The notes under the pieces were generated by a model. That model saw only the letters and a program-made list of their open reading frames with translations. It searched no databases and had not been told where the DNA came from. Shown piece by piece: positions 47,730-61,069 of a stretch of 64,000 nt of DNA. This DNA is from Saxidomus purpurata (Eukaryota; Mollusca; Bivalvia; Venerida; Veneridae). The position numbers and the translations under genes were made by a program. Numbering within the stretch: the first letter of the stretch is position 1; each line of letters opens with the position of its first letter. The DNA is taken from positions 26,492,415 through 26,556,414 of the forward strand of contig JAFMSR010000007.1 of NCBI GenBank assembly GCA_022818135.1. The letters run 5' to 3'.

Positions 47730-49030
47730 ACCCATCTAGTGTCTTAGTTACATATTTAACAAATTGTTTTGGTTATTGTCTCATTTGGTATATATGACTT
47801 TATGTACGTATATATATATATACATGCAACTGTAATAATGTATGTTGTACAAGTGCTTTACACTTTAACACTGTGCCAAAAATGTTTTACTAAAGATACA
47901 AACAACATGTAATTTGAAATGTTATCCAATATGTGGTTATTGTTAAGAAGTACATTTCGTGAAAAGCTACAATATTTTGCAAATGTTTTTGTGTTATATT
48001 TACAATTGATTATTGTAGAAGTATATAATATTGAGCAGATTAAAGTTGTTTCAAGTGACAAGTGTTGTTATAGTTACTTGTTAGCTCTCTTGACTACGGA
48101 TTGATCAATTTTGAGCGAGTGTGATCAGTAGTTGTCTTCTGTTGTTATCATCACCAGTCGTAATCTTAATGACATTTATAAAATGTAAGAATACCCTCAG
48201 TATTTCATGGAATAATGAACATTATTTATTAACACAATTTAAGGACAGATAGCAAGAAGTCATCAGATGTCACATTCCCTGTCTGATCTTTGACCCATTT
48301 GTTTCGAAACTTTAATCGGCTGTTAAGTCAACCATTTTTCTTAATGGGGAACAATTAAAGATTAAAAAAAAAAACATAATAAAAAATATTGTCATGCATA
48401 CTTTTACTGTAATGTTTGCCTTTATGAAATCTAGGTGAAGTGTGATGTGTTACCTAGATACAAGAATAAGTAACACTGGTACACTTCATGCAGTCTTTCA
48501 GATCACAGTTATGAGTTATGCCTCGACGGTCGTATTTTGTGACAGTTTGACACTCTTGTTAACATTATGAGGCCGCATTTATTACCCAATCATCACAAAT
48601 ATTGGTCAGAATGTTTGATTGGTAGGTAGAGTTCGAATTTTGGTCACCTGTTGTCAAAAACTAAGTCACATGATTAAATCAACAAAAACCTTGTTTACCA
48701 TCTAGAGGACACATTTATTAACCAATCGTTACGAAAATCTGTCAGAACATTTGTCTTTATAGTTTCTAGATGAAGATTGAATTTGGCTTTCCTAGGATTA
48801 AAAGTAGTTCTCACCTGTAAACTTTTTTAATCTTGTCCAAATGCTTGAATAGTTGATCATTATCTGACCTAAAAAGTCTTCCTCTTCATAACTTCATAGT
48901 CCAGAGCTTAGATACGTTGAATGTACGATTGTCTTGCATTGTAATCCTGCCCCCTGGGATCAAAATGGGTTCTGCATTCTTGTTTTTGAAGCTTCAGTGA
49001 TGAAATTTAGACCTTGTGTTTAGTTTTGCA
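47730..49030. other. Intergenic DNA, nothing recognised
   Basis: AT-rich; contains a TA-rich microsatellite near 47808-47822 and an A11 run near 48365. No exon candidates. Confidence 0.4.
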
Positions 49031-49039
49031 AAAATGGCA

Positions 49040-49965
49040 TCAACACTTACCTTGGTTGACCTTGACCATTGACCTTTCTGGTGTATGAAGCTACAGCAAT
49101 TAAATTTGGACAATGTTTTCAGTTTTTAAACAAATTTCAGTATTTAACTTGTGTGATCTTGACTATGACCTTTTTAACCTACTTTCTTGTCAATGAAGGC
49201 TTCAGTCATGAACTTTGGACCATGTGTCTGTAGTTTTGAAAACAAGCTCCAGGGTTTTTTTAATGGTGTCGATTTAATGTTTTGTCTTAATTTTTGCAGC
49301 GAAGCTAATGGACCATAATTACAGGCTCCGTCTTGCAATGGATTTTCAGTGTTGACCTTTTGAAGGGTCAGTTTTGAGCAGGGGTCATAATTTGAACAAT
49401 CCTGGTAGAGGTCAACTAGGAAATGCAACATGCTAAATATCTATCCTCTAGGCCTTGTAGTTTCAGAGAAGATTTTTCATACATAACAAGTGACCCCTGG
49501 GTGGAGTCAATTTTGACCGGGGGTCATAATTTGAACAATCTTGGTAGAGGTACACTAGGTTGTGGTTTCAGAGAACATTATTTTTTAAAGTTTTTTTCTA
49601 CATAAGCCTATTTAAAAACAAATGACCACCGTGCGGGGTCAATTTTGACTCTGTAGTCATAATTTGAACAATCTTGTTAGTGGTCCATTAGGTTATGCCA
49701 CATGCCAAATGTCTAAGCTCTTGGCCTTTCTGTTCTTGAGAAGAAGATTTTTAAAGTTTTTCCTTTCTGTTGCCATGGATTGGAATTATTTGGACAACTA
49801 TGAAAGGACTTCATGCAGGAACATCCATGTGATCCTCATTGGCTTTATAGTGGTTTCAGAGGAGATGTCGTTTGAAGGAAAATGTTAACAGGTGTACGAG
49901 ATATGATGGACGGTAAGCGATCCTAATAGCCCTCTGGTACTTAGTGCCAGGTGAGCTAAAAACAA
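49040..49965 (+). repeat. Tandem-structured dispersed repeat 3' of IFT20
   Basis: About five worn units, with landmarks gggtcataatttgaacaatc and tggtagaggt at 49385, 49508 and 49656, and ggccttgtagtttcagagaag at 49450. It ends with gacggtaagcgatcctaata and gtgccaggtgagct. A related block lies in IFT20 intron 2. Confidence 0.75.
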
Positions 49966-50890
49966 ATAGAAACATGGCATTCAAAATAAATTTAATGTGT
50001 CACCTGTGGGCTTTTCATACAGAATTTTAATATCACAGAATGTTATGTAATAAATTAAATATTCAGAGATTAAAAGAGTTAATGAGCATGAAAACTACTG
50101 TGATCCACAGAATTGAGTACCGTATTTTTGAAGAAGTCATTATTCTGTTCTAGACATTGATTTTTAAGATTAAGACAACTGGATTGAAGCTATCGTCGCT
50201 TACAAGTTGCCATGTGAGTTGTATCAATTGACTGGCTTCATACACAATTGTAATGTAAACATATTTCACAAGCAGTGAATGATAGTTACATCTTAGAATA
50301 TAGGCAATGTCAATACATGAATATCAAATCTATTTTTGTGGTTTACCAAAGAAATCAAACTTAAGTTGATTATAAAACAATGAAAATATTCCTTAAAATA
50401 GGTCAAACGTTCAAAACCTTGAACAAAACAGTCTATGCTACATGTTCTTGTCCATGTAAGAGTGACACAGGCAAGGGTTATAATACCAGTTTTATAACGG
50501 AAAATAAACATGTACTGCTAACATTGTATTCTTGAGACATTCCATTTCCAAGTTTTACCACTAATTTCTTTCTTCATTTTGCACAATAGAGACTTTATAC
50601 CATTGTTTTAATAGATCTTTCTGTAGCTGGGTACGTAGAAATAATCATTACATTAAAGTATTCTCAGGGGAAAGCTACTGACTTATTTTTAGATTTGAAA
50701 CAAAAACGTGCTAGTTATATGTAAATAAACAACTAAATGTTTCTTTTGACAACCATGTCAACTGTTTCATCCAATCAAAATTGATATCAATGTAATAGAA
50801 CATTCATGATTACTGTTTTACCAGTACTAAATTCTTTCTGGACGGAATTCACTAAATGAAAATACAACAATGAACAATATCAAATTCTAA

Positions 50891-53800
50891 CTATTTCTGT
50901 AAAATAAACTGTTCTATAAATTCATTCTGTTCACTTTCTTCTTTCTGTAAATTTTCATACTGTATCCTTAACCTGAAAATAAAAAAAAACTGATTGAAAG
51001 CCAAAGTCATCAAGGTTATTGAGAACAAAATGGTAAAGCTTTGAATATAAAAAAAAAAATTAAGGTCAAAATTCTAATTTAAAACCAGCAAAAAAGCTAT
51101 AAATGTCAAACAGAACATGATAGGTAGAACAAACTTTTTGTAAAGCAACATTGATTTGTACTTACTTTTTAACTGGTATATACTTTAAATTTTTAAGTAA
51201 GCCTGTTTCCAAATGATTTTTTGCATGTAATATTAATTTATAAAACAATTCACTTTAAACCTGACGTTGATACATACATAATTTCTGCAAAAAATCGCCA
51301 CAAAATCATTCCCAACAGTTCAAGTATATCTAAAAATGTGATTGAGTACACCACCGTACAAATTTTTTGTAACAGTGATTCCTGTTGGTCCATAGAAAAT
51401 TCTTGCATGTCCGTAACATTAACAATGTCGCTTATAATTAGATCATTGAGTCTTGTTCACGTAATGACGTCAAATAACCTTTGTTGCATACAAATGCTAT
51501 TTACAGTTTTTAATTATATCAAGTGCTTAAACGTTATTCTACATTAGGCGTATCAGTATACGCAAGTACCCAGAGGTATATAACAAAAGGGATATTATCA
51601 TAGAAATGTGATCCAAATGTTGGATTTGCTCACGTTGTGACCGTACTCGTGCTTTGTACCTGTATGATCTGACACAAGACTCAAGCAAGTCTGGCATTCT
51701 GGATCACATTACCATATATAAAACCCTATTAAAATTTACCAGCCTTAAGCATATACATTATACATTGTACATACATTCATCAGAAATTATGTTAGAATTT
51801 GAATCTAATTGAAAGAAAAACCAACATTTGATTTTTGCGTCCAGTATAGATCAAGATCAGACTGCATTTTATCTTGGCTTATCTATCAATACAAACACCA
51901 GTAACGTAACAACTTATGTAATTACAGTACCGATACACTACAGTAATTATACTTTTCTCTCTTATTTTAACAATGAATATAAAATTTTACTGTAGAAATT
52001 CTTGATTTTCACAATATAAGATTCAGCTTTAAATTTCTTCCTTTTCTTTTTCTTACCTTTCTAACTGCATTTTTCTTTCTGCTATCAATGCTTGGAGTTG
52101 TTGTTGCTGTGCCTCTCTTTGTTTGGCTATTGATTTCAGCAAATTTCTAGAACCAATTGCCTGGAACATTACATTAAAAGTTTGAATTAGCATTAGCTTG
52201 TGTTAAGTACAACTAAGAAAGTAATTAAGACTACATTTTCAGAGTTTAGGTTACTCATCCGATGTCCACAGTCTCATGTAGCAGAAAGAGAATGTATACA
52301 GGGTGTTCCAACCACAGCACTGTTAGAGAATGACAATGAAGATGACAGTATTAGATATTTTGCGGATAGAGAAAGGATAAGTGCAAATCTGATTAAAATT
52401 GTGAAACAAGAGGGCCAAGATGGCCCTATATCGCCCCCCCCTGCCCCCCCCCCCCCCCCCGTACCCCCAAGTCCACTTGCCTGGTGGAAGAACACAGATA
52501 ATGTAATATACCAAATAAGTTTTCCTATATACGCCCTTTTGTAAAACAAATGATCCCCCCGGCAAGGTCATTTTGACCCCAGGGGCAATTTGAACAGCTT
52601 TGAAGGGTCTACTAGGCAATGCTACAGCCAATTTCTATGCTCTAGGCCTTGTGGTTTCAGAGAAAAGTTTTAAAGTTTTCCCTAAAAGCCTATGAAAACT
52701 AACGGGTCATTTTGATCCGGGGCTCTATTGAACAATTTGGTAGAGGTCCACTAGCCATGCACAGCCAAATATCAAGCTCTAGGCCTTGTGGTTTCAGAGA
52801 GAAGTTTTTGAAGTTTTTCCTATTTGTTGCCATAGCACAGAGTTTTGCATGGATGGAATTCTTTGAACATTTTGGTAGAGCTTCATGCAGGAACTTCCTG
52901 CATAGTTTAATCCTTGGCCTAGAGGTTTCAGAGGAGATGTCTTTGAACAAAATGTGACGACACGGACAACCGACAGAAAGCCCCCGGCACGTGAGCAAAA
53001 ATGGAATCTTTTGCCTGCACACCAGTAATTATTGTTGCCATACAACAGGAGAACATAACATTATATCATGATCACAAAACTTCATTCATTTCTCATATGA
53101 CGTTTTTTCATATTTAAATTTTTCAACAAATTCAATACTTATATACTAGCTGCTTTAAAGAAATACTAACCTTCATCTTTTCTTTTTCCACCTCTTTTGA
53201 GACATTGTCAACCACCTCAATAAAAGTCCCTACTATTTTCTGGAAGTCACCAATTTCTTAAAATAGGAAGAAAATTATGGTTTAAAGTATTAGCTAGAAG
53301 AATGACTCAAGTCTCGGAAATGTTGCTATTCTCACATTCACTGTTTAATGACAACATCTAAACAACATTGAACAGCAATTGAATGGAGGATCCAAGACAT
53401 CATCCTGGAGAAATCAAATCACCTTTTCAGATCTGATATTTTTACCGGTATTCTATGATACACACTTCAGGTACTGATAAAATTATTCATATTTGGGGAA
53501 AGGTGATTTCTTTGGCTTTCATTGCTGGTCTCTATGTATCTTTAATTATGACTTGTACAAAATTCAAGAAAGAAAATGAAAGAAGACGACTGCCTACCGT
53601 TAGCTTTACCTCATATTCATTATGATAGAGTTGAATTTATAATAATCCTATGCATTTCATTTAAGCTTTTTGTTTAAAATTAAACTTGCATAATTATTAT
53701 GAGTCTACTTTAAAGACCTAGTTTTATGCTTTTACCGAATGAAGAAATGCATGCAGTCTAATAATCTGATCGGTTAACTGTCCAGTATGACACCAGGGCG

Positions 53801-55058
53801 AAGCCGACAATAGCTGTCAAATCTTAGAGCCATGGAAGATGCAAAAACTATCTCTTACAACCTAAGAGTAAAAGCAGTACAACTCTTTCATCCTCGTCAG
53901 AAACTGCCATCTTTCTTACATATTCTCGGCTTCTCACATTCGGGTACTGGTAAAATTTTCTATATTCAAGAAAGATGATTCCTCGGCTTTCATCTTTGGT
54001 CTCTATGCATCTTTGATTATAAAATGTACAAAACCCAAATGAAATATTAAAAAAGAACATTGTCTTCAATTAGCTTATCACCATAGAATTGAATTATAAT
54101 TAAGGCTCTTTGTTTTATTTGAAATAAACTTAAACTTGCATATGTCATCATAAGAGGACTGGTGTAATAATACACTTTTCACATGATACACAGTTGCGAT
54201 AAGATACCTAACATTCGCATACAATGCATGTACTGTCCCAAGAAGCTGAATAGATATAAAGTCTGAATTAACAAGCAGATGTAAATATTTATTATGATAA
54301 AAGTAATTGGCTGCAATTTGCATAAGGTTTTCACACTATATTTTCATTCCAGCTGATTAAAAACTAAAATATTACCAAACTGGCGACCAAAACATTTCTA
54401 ACCCATTTTTCACTTCAACATGAGAGGGCAGACATTTTAGTAAGCTTGCCAAACTATTAAAAAAATGTTTATTTGAGCTCTTCAAAGCAGTAACTCCCCT
54501 TTACACCTAGTACCAACTTTCCAACAGTGAATACTGTGCCATACCATACCAAACCTTGGTAATGGCGAGCTGTGAACTGCGAAAGTTAAAGAAACCATGG
54601 TGCATAGACTTTAAAATTATTGTACAAGCTGACTTTAACAGTTGGTGGTGGTGGTCCAGGTACGAGATGATTCAGGTACGAATTTACGGACCAAGGAATT
54701 TCAAGATAATTATACAGCCAGACTAAGAGAATGGGGACCTTATCCCTTGATAAACGTCATACACCGAAAATATAGCACTTGTTTAGCACAGACGAATGAA
54801 GATGTAGAGTCAAATAAACACTATGTTTGGTGAACAAACGGAACAAACTGGCGAAAGTTTTCGAAATATTCAGGAATTTATCTAGCCATGTCTGAAACAC
54901 TGAAATGATAGGAAACAATGAGTATACATACTGTCAACAAAATCTTTACATTCTTCTTTAAGTTCTACCGTTTGAGACTGTACTTCTGGTTCAAGAACTC
55001 TGATCTTATTTAGCTCGTCAAAATGCAAACCAGCTCTTGAAAGTGCTTCGTCCGCCAT
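50891..55058 (-). CDS. IFT20: Intraflagellar transport protein 20, 4 exons, 132 aa
   Basis: Exons are 54932-55058, 53171-53256, 52057-52160 and 50891-50972 on the minus strand, with GT-AG introns in matching phase and 399 nt in total including TAG. IFT20 is a small coiled-coil subunit of the IFT-B complex that also sits at the Golgi and carries membrane cargo toward the cilium. The match to vertebrate IFT20 runs end to end: [10 protein letters not shown] and [11 protein letters not shown] in exon 1, DFQKIVG in exon 2, [19 protein letters not shown] in exon 3, and [13 protein letters not shown] at the C-terminus. Length equals the human protein (132 residues). The sequence is rich in charged residues with heptad spacing, as expected for a coiled coil. 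The ATG at 55056-55058 gives the conserved N-terminal start. The second intron holds a dispersed repeat and a long poly-C run; the first ATG is ~30 bases from a CCAT microsatellite on the upstream side. Confidence 0.97.
51605..51710. repeat. Small fold-back in IFT20 intron 3
   Basis: aatgtgatcc (51605-51614) and ggatcacatt (51701-51710) are exact complements 86 bases apart, with weaker pairing just inside. Could be a very small MITE. Confidence 0.5.
52430..52995 (+). repeat. Dispersed repeat with long poly-C, in IFT20 intron 2
   Basis: Starts with a C run of ~18 bases (about 52444-52461), then two units with gtctactaggc/gtccactagc, ctaggccttgtggtttcaga and gagaaaagttttaaag, closing with gacacggacaaccgacagaa. 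Same family as 49040-49965. The Pro-rich frames over the poly-C are artefacts. Confidence 0.8.
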
Positions 55059-55105
55059 TTTCTTCAGGAATGTAAACAAAGTAGTGAATAGTTTCGATAC
55101 CTCGA

Positions 55106-55138
55106 TACATCCATCCATCCATCCATCCATCCATCCAG
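55106..55138. repeat. CCAT microsatellite upstream of IFT20
   Basis: About eight catc/ccat units, starting ~48 bases upstream of the IFT20 start codon, so probably in its 5' untranslated region or promoter. Confidence 0.9.
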
Positions 55139-55559
55139 CTTACAAAGTTTATGAGGGGGCACATTGAGATCGCTTACGTACGTCTGTCTATCATTAACTA
55201 CTGGGTACTGTCCACGTTATTCCTCGGCACATAGTCATACAGATCCTAGTTCAATGAAAAATATTAACTTTAGGTATGATATTTTTTAAAAGCTTCTGTT
55301 ACGAATTCACGACGTTATTTATCAACACATACTAAACGGAGCCTATTTGCGCATATCGTGTGACTGTAATAATCGAATAGTTTATATCAAAATAGAATTC
55401 AGAAGCAATTTCGTAATAAACATTTTTGTGTTGAATGTGTATATTATAACAGTATGTAACAAAGAGAAACATATTTGTCAGACAAACAGTGGTAAACCAA
55501 TGGCAAAGTTGCTTGTTCTAAGTTCACCACCAAGAACAACCTGTCCGACATAACCGTCA

Positions 55560-56480
55560 GAGGAAGATACTACATCAAGTGAGTCCCATGCACCAGAAGA
55601 GTCCACAAAGATAACAGAAGAGATAGATGAACACAGAATAAACACAGATGCACATGCACAAGAAGAAACTGGGGAGCACCAGACTCCAGCACAGCACCAG
55701 ACATATCAAACACGCCATCATCTTCAAGATAGTCTGTGTTTAGGGCAACACGCAAAATTCCTTCTGTGCCTGGGTCCTCCGGCACATATGCCTACCTCCA
55801 GTCTTTGGAGGCTTCCGTTTCACATCTATCCTTGAAAGTAGGGAAGATGAGACGCTTGCTGGAGACGAATGTTAAACGCAATGCAGACACGGTAGTTGAA
55901 CTTCGAGAAACAAGGGCATTCCTTGAGATTTTAGTTGCACAGACGCAGCTTTGCAGAGAGTCCCCATCAGTCAGACAAACGCTACACAGCCAGCTGCTGA
56001 GAATGCAAATGAAAATATGCCGGATGATATTCACCCAAGGTACATACTGGACCAAAGTGAGTTATGGAGTATCAAACGTGATTAATCAAATGCAGGGAAT
56101 TTCGCCGCGAAATTAGTTCAAAAATTCTTTCCGGAACTGTTTAATGTGGCCAATTTGAGGAACAATTTTAATTGGTATGGTGGCGTTAAACTGCAAAAGG
56201 CGGAGCTCTGCCCAGTGAGAAAGGAGGCCATCAAGACTTAAATATGTGACCTACTATTATCCAGAAGTTACAAGCGAGAGTGTTTGGCGCGAACGCGTGG
56301 TCCCGAAGGTAAACAAATTGTTCAGGAGACAAACGCCCTTCATGCGTAAAGAAAAGAAATATATGGGCCAGCAGGCAACTGTCAACAGTGATATGCCACT
56401 AGCAAACATTCAGGAAAATGTTATGCCGGACATGTCTTTCGGCTCAATGTTGAGTTATTTAGAAATCTTAAACAGTGGAT
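55560..56480 (+). pseudogene. Broken BEN-domain-like gene copy
   Basis: Pieces in three frames. A coiled-coil-like part (55780-55980: LQSLEASVSHLSLKVGKMRR, RETRAFLEIL) is followed, after a frame change near 55985, by ENMPDDIHPRYILD and then NFAAKLVQKFFPELFNVANL and KAELCPVRKEAIKTY (56100-56240). A further frame change leads to YYYPEVTSESVWRERVVPKV (56250-56310). This spacing (N-F-A-x-K-L...F-P-E-L..., K-x-E-A-I, then an R/K-rich final helix) resembles the BEN DNA-binding domain. A stop near 56080, another near 56242 and the frame changes mean no full protein is made. There are no introns in the matched part, so a retrocopy or a mobile-element passenger are both possible. The BEN assignment is by eye. 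Confidence 0.5.
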
Positions 56481-56610
56481 GATTGGGTGTGTTAACATAT
56501 TTGTACATATATGGAAAATATTATGCCGTGCGTCTCTTTCGGCTCAATGCTGAGTTATTAAGAAATCTAAAACAATGGATGATTGAGTGAGTTAACATAA
56601 TGGTACATGC
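56405..56610 (+). repeat. ~100-bp tandem duplication at the end of the BEN-like pseudogene
   Basis: Two copies of a segment with ggaaaat.ttatgccg, ctttcggctcaatg, tgagttatt.agaaatct and atggatgatt, at about 56411-56505 and 56510-56610. The first copy overlaps the last pseudogene frame, so the duplication happened after or with its insertion. Confidence 0.85.
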
Positions 56611-56619
56611 ATGTTTTAC

Positions 56620-58490
56620 GAACGATGTAGTAACGGTTGTTCCAAGGAACGGTATGTCTAATATGATAGCTAAGTTTAAATATGTCAAAATAAAATATAA
56701 TTTTATATCCTCGTTTGCTTTTTTCAGTTATTGATGCGCCTTTAATGTGCGATTATTGTTATATAGTCTAAGTACTGGTTACATATACTTCCAGGAAGAA
56801 AGGCACATATTGCTATGTTAAACGCTCACTTAGCCTGCTTAAAAATGAAACTATTTCAAGTACTGGTTTAATCCAGGAAGTGGCCCCTCTGCTTATCATA
56901 ACTTTAATGAAACATTGATAAGCATTGTTCAGATTCAGGTACATCACTTGCGAGTCTCGTACATGTATGCATATTATCAATCCAATTTATTATCTCTATT
57001 GAGCACTTACATGTGCGCGCTTTTGTGATCATTCACCGTCCGTCTGTCGTCCATGTGCTCTTTCACTCAATTTGAAAATACCAATAAGCTATCTTTAGTG
57101 CATCTCAGCCGCATATGACTATACTTCATTAAGAAGACTATACTTCATTCAGAAGAATGCAGATTATATGTACATACTGTTTTAAACATCAGTCCTTGAA
57201 AATATTTGTACCATTTGAAATTACGAGGAAATGAAAAAGAAATACATGAGCTAACTTAAAGGTCTAATATACAAGATTATTACCCGGTTATTACATTGTT
57301 ATTTTAATCACGATGAAATAATAACAACTTTAACGTACAGATAACGAACAACTGACTTAATTGAATAGTTAATTACAAGAGAATTACTGAGTATATATGG
57401 ATATATATAAGATGGATATGCCAACGTGTAGGGGTCCAGCGTCTGACTCCGAACCCGGACGTCGCTGGTGAGAACCCAGCCAGAGGAATTTGACCTGCTC
57501 TCTGTGCTGCATGCACATCAAGTACTGCTATAAACTAAAAAAAATGTTAATAATTTCATGAAATAATAAATTACTTCAAAATTAAACAAAGTAATAACGG
57601 CTAGCATATCTTATAACTTAACAATTTCAATTAATATTAAAATCAATTTATAGGTTGTACTGTATGTACGTAATTCAACTGACAGTAGTTGTGAACAGGA
57701 ACGTCAATAAAGAAATAAAACAAACAAGCAGGAACGCCAACAAAACCAAACCAAAAGTTGTAACAAACCTAAAGTAAATATACTATTAGTAATGACGTAA
57801 AAATAAGCAAACAGGAACGTCAACAAAACAAAATGTTGTAACACAAATGAATGGAATTAAGGGAGAAAGAACTGAAAGACTGTATCGAAAAACTGGTGTT
57901 AAACTTTAGGAGGGATACCTGAAAAAGAAATATAAATCGTGAAAAGATTGCATTTGGTCCTTTTTAAAGTCATCACGCGCAAGTCTGACACCTGCACTTT
58001 TTTTACCGAAGGTAAAATAATGATACTTGGACATTCAAATATATCTATCGTAAGCCAACCAGTTACTACAAATAAATGTGAAAAGTGTTTCTGTCAAGTT
58101 TGTCAAGTAATCATCATCGGAGTAGAATGCACATACATGTACATGTCTATATATTTAAATGCGAAAGTACGGCTCTTAATATTAATTTTTGTTATAAAAA
58201 AACATTGTCACCATTGTCGGGAACAACGACAATATCTATTTGTATATAGTATTCCGATTTTCTTTTAAGGCAGTAACTTTATAAAAAGACGAATTTGAAT
58301 AACAAATATCACGTCTATTGAAATATAATATACTTTGTACATGTACGTATGAATACGAAACCACCAACATGGCATTAATTTCCGAAATTATGAATTAGAC
58401 GTGGATAAAAACTACTAAGTAGTTAATAAAAATTATTACATTTAACATTTGAAGGTTAATGAATACAACAAAATAAGTGTCAATTACTTT
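56620..58490. other. Intergenic DNA, little recognised
   Basis: A GC-richer patch at 57420-57520 (ggggtccagcgtctgactcc, gagaacccagccag) has the look of a SINE head but no clear A/B boxes. A repeated caggaacgtcaa/caaaacaaaa motif occurs at 57690-57840. No exons. Confidence 0.35.
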
Positions 58491-58499
58491 ATTACAGTC

Positions 58500-58680
58500 G
58501 AGTTTGTCATCGAGAATCACCGTGACCGGCCACCGCGAAACCCCGCGACCGCATATTTCAGTGCATCGAGAGTGGTCGCGGTGACAATTTAGGTCACCAA
58601 AACTTTTTTTAGGGTGACCACGTCACCGTGACTTTTCACCTAGAATGAATTTCTGCCGCTGTGATCGGGTGACATTTTGA
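58500..58680. repeat. GC-rich segment with repeated CACCGTGAC/GGTGAC words
   Basis: Words atcaccgtgacc, ggtcgcggtgac, ggtcacc, gggtgaccacgtcaccgtga and cgggtgac recur on both strands within 180 bases, in strongly AT-rich surroundings. Probably a small fold-back or degenerate palindromic repeat. Confidence 0.45.
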
Positions 58681-59189
58681 AAAAAAACACCTTGCGTGTA
58701 CTGTATCATCGGTATCGCTGAATAGCTTATTTGTAAGCATAATATCAATATCATGCTGAAAAAAGAATGTTTAAATCTATTTGTCAGAGCGCATAGAATT
58801 TGTCATCTGTTTAATTGTAGCGAGTTTGGCGATGAATTTCAAATTTTAACTGCAATTTATTTATAGATAGACGAATATATTAAGATAAGATAATATTTAT
58901 TTTGAGTCGGAAAGACATTTACAATAAAATATCACTTCCATATCCTATGTCAATTCATTTTTTGAAACCAATGAATATATAAAATCGGGACACTTTATTG
59001 AAACTAGCTATTTTCTTTTGGTAAAGAAATGTCCTCTTTTCATAAATTTTACTGTAACTTCATCCTCCTCTTGGAAATAGTATTTGAAAAAATAAAAGCA
59101 TATGTTACTTCTAGCGTAGTACGAATTCCTCTTAGACTCAGGGCCCGTAATATACAGACCATGGACTTTTAAAGTAATGAAGGAGTTTA

Positions 59190-59275
59190 AATACCAGTAA
59201 TGGTTTTTTCCAGGAAGCGGACTCGAGAGTGACTCGGTAAGTTATAAGCTTTCTACACCATAGAGGGAAAATAAA
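59190..59275 (+). repeat. SINE-like repeat, copy of 34058-34250
   Basis: Shares taccagtaatggtt-like text, tccaggaagcggactcgaga and gtgactcggtaag with the complement of 34081-34140. Only part of the element is preserved. Confidence 0.65.
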
Positions 59276-60399
59276 TTAGTATAAACTAATTAATACTCCA
59301 TTACATTTTGCAAAGCTTCAAAACAACAATTTGAATGATGCTTGATAATGACATTTTGGATACTTCCTTGTTTTGAACCAACAGCATAGCATAGATCCTG
59401 TTTATGGTTAACTATCAAATTTCTGTAAATATATACTTCTTGACTTATGTTTAACATCACCTTTTACATTGATTTTTTCATTATGACATTATCTCTTACA
59501 GCTTTCTTTCCCATGATGTATTTATACATTTGTTTAGCAGGAAACATTTTCGTCGTCCAGAGCATTCATTATATAATTTCTTCGTCTTCTTCTACGTTAA
59601 TGGCAAACGTTCAATACTGAAACGTTATGGCCATGAGCAAGGGGGTTAAAAAGAAAAGAACTGTCAGGTTTCCCAGGCTACTCAATCCACCAAGTACCTC
59701 CTGACAGTGTGTCAGAAAAAATGGTGTAAAAAATAACACCGTGAAATCCCAACTGTATCCTGCCAATATGTACATATATAATCCGCTGTGCATCAAGGAT
59801 AATATTAGAACGATTGAAACCGGGTAACAGCAAGTATGTTCATTTATGGTTTGTACGTCAATGCAGCCAGTACTGACCCAATCCAGAGATTGATTCAACA
59901 CTGACTACATGCATGGTAATGCATTCAATTGGACAACAGTCCGAGGGAAAATGAATATTAGACCTGACCAGCGCACTCGCACTCGCACACGTAAATGTAA
60001 ACGTACAACGTACAAACTGCCTATTTTCGGGGGTGATCTCAAACGATTCTAGTATCATAGGAAATCTTGGTTATGTTCATTATCAAAAAGTCTTCACCAT
60101 TATATAATACCATTCACCATTATCCTAATAATAATCATAACTATCGTGTACTGTAGAAATAATACAAGATTAAACATATACACCATCATCATGATCATCA
60201 TGAAGAGATTCATCCTTGCACTTAATATATCAATAATTTAATCAGTTTCATCAAAATCGTCGTTTTCACGAGAGTCATTCTCCCATCAACATCAGTACCA
60301 CTATTAAAATAAAACAAATAATGTCCCCAACACAGGTTTGCAATGGTATCGGGAGAAAATTTAGAATTAGAAAAAAAAATATTCAAGAGACTTTGACCA

Positions 60400-61065
60400 A
60401 AAAACCAACAGTGATATGACCAAAAAATATGAGAATTAAAAATAATACATTGACATTGACACCCCGACCCCTCAAAGAAAATGTTTTATTAATATTAAAA
60501 AAATATAAAGATATAATTACAGTGACCTTGAACCCCCCACCCAGAAATTTTTTTTTCAGAACAATTTTATAATTCATAAATTCTTTTTAGTAACAATGAC
60601 CTTGACCCCCCAAAAATATTTTTAGAACAAATTCAGAATTTAAAAACAATGTTTTTTTTTCAATAACAGTGACCTTAACCTAGAACCTAGTTACCTAAAT
60701 ACAATCCAAATCTCCACATAAGCTGTCTACACACTGATTTTCATTGTAATTCGTCACTCCTAGTATAGCCCGAGTTATTGATCGGAATCTATTTTTCTAT
60801 TTTAGTAACAGTGACATTGACTTTTAGTGACCCAAAATTCAATTTCAAGCTTCCTCTCCACACAATCTACCTACACACCAAGTTAGATTGCAATTGGTCA
60901 CTCCTACCTCGAGTTATTGCGCGGAAACCATTTTTCTATTTTTAGTAGCAGTGACATTGACCTTGAGCATAGAGGCCTTAATACAATCGCAAACTTTATC
61001 TCTACGCAAGCTACATACGCACCAAGATTCATTGCAATTGGTCACTCTTAACTAAAGTTATTGAG
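60400..61065 (+). repeat. Worn tandem repeat with GTGACCTTGACC boxes
   Basis: The box cagtgaccttgaacc and variants recur at about 60523, 60590, 60667, 60809 and 60949, with caccaagattcattgcaatt, ggtcactc and gagttattg.gcggaaacca between later ones. Unit length is about 140 bp at the 3' end. No gene. Confidence 0.7.
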
Positions 61066-61069
61066 CGGA

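Noticed and set aside
49174..49431. 85-codon minus-strand frame
   Set aside because: Shadow of the dispersed repeat at 49.04-49.97 kb; similar peptides come from the related block at 52.7-53.0 kb.
52200..52544. Pro-rich 114-codon frame
   Set aside because: Product of the poly-C run and dispersed repeat in IFT20 intron 2.
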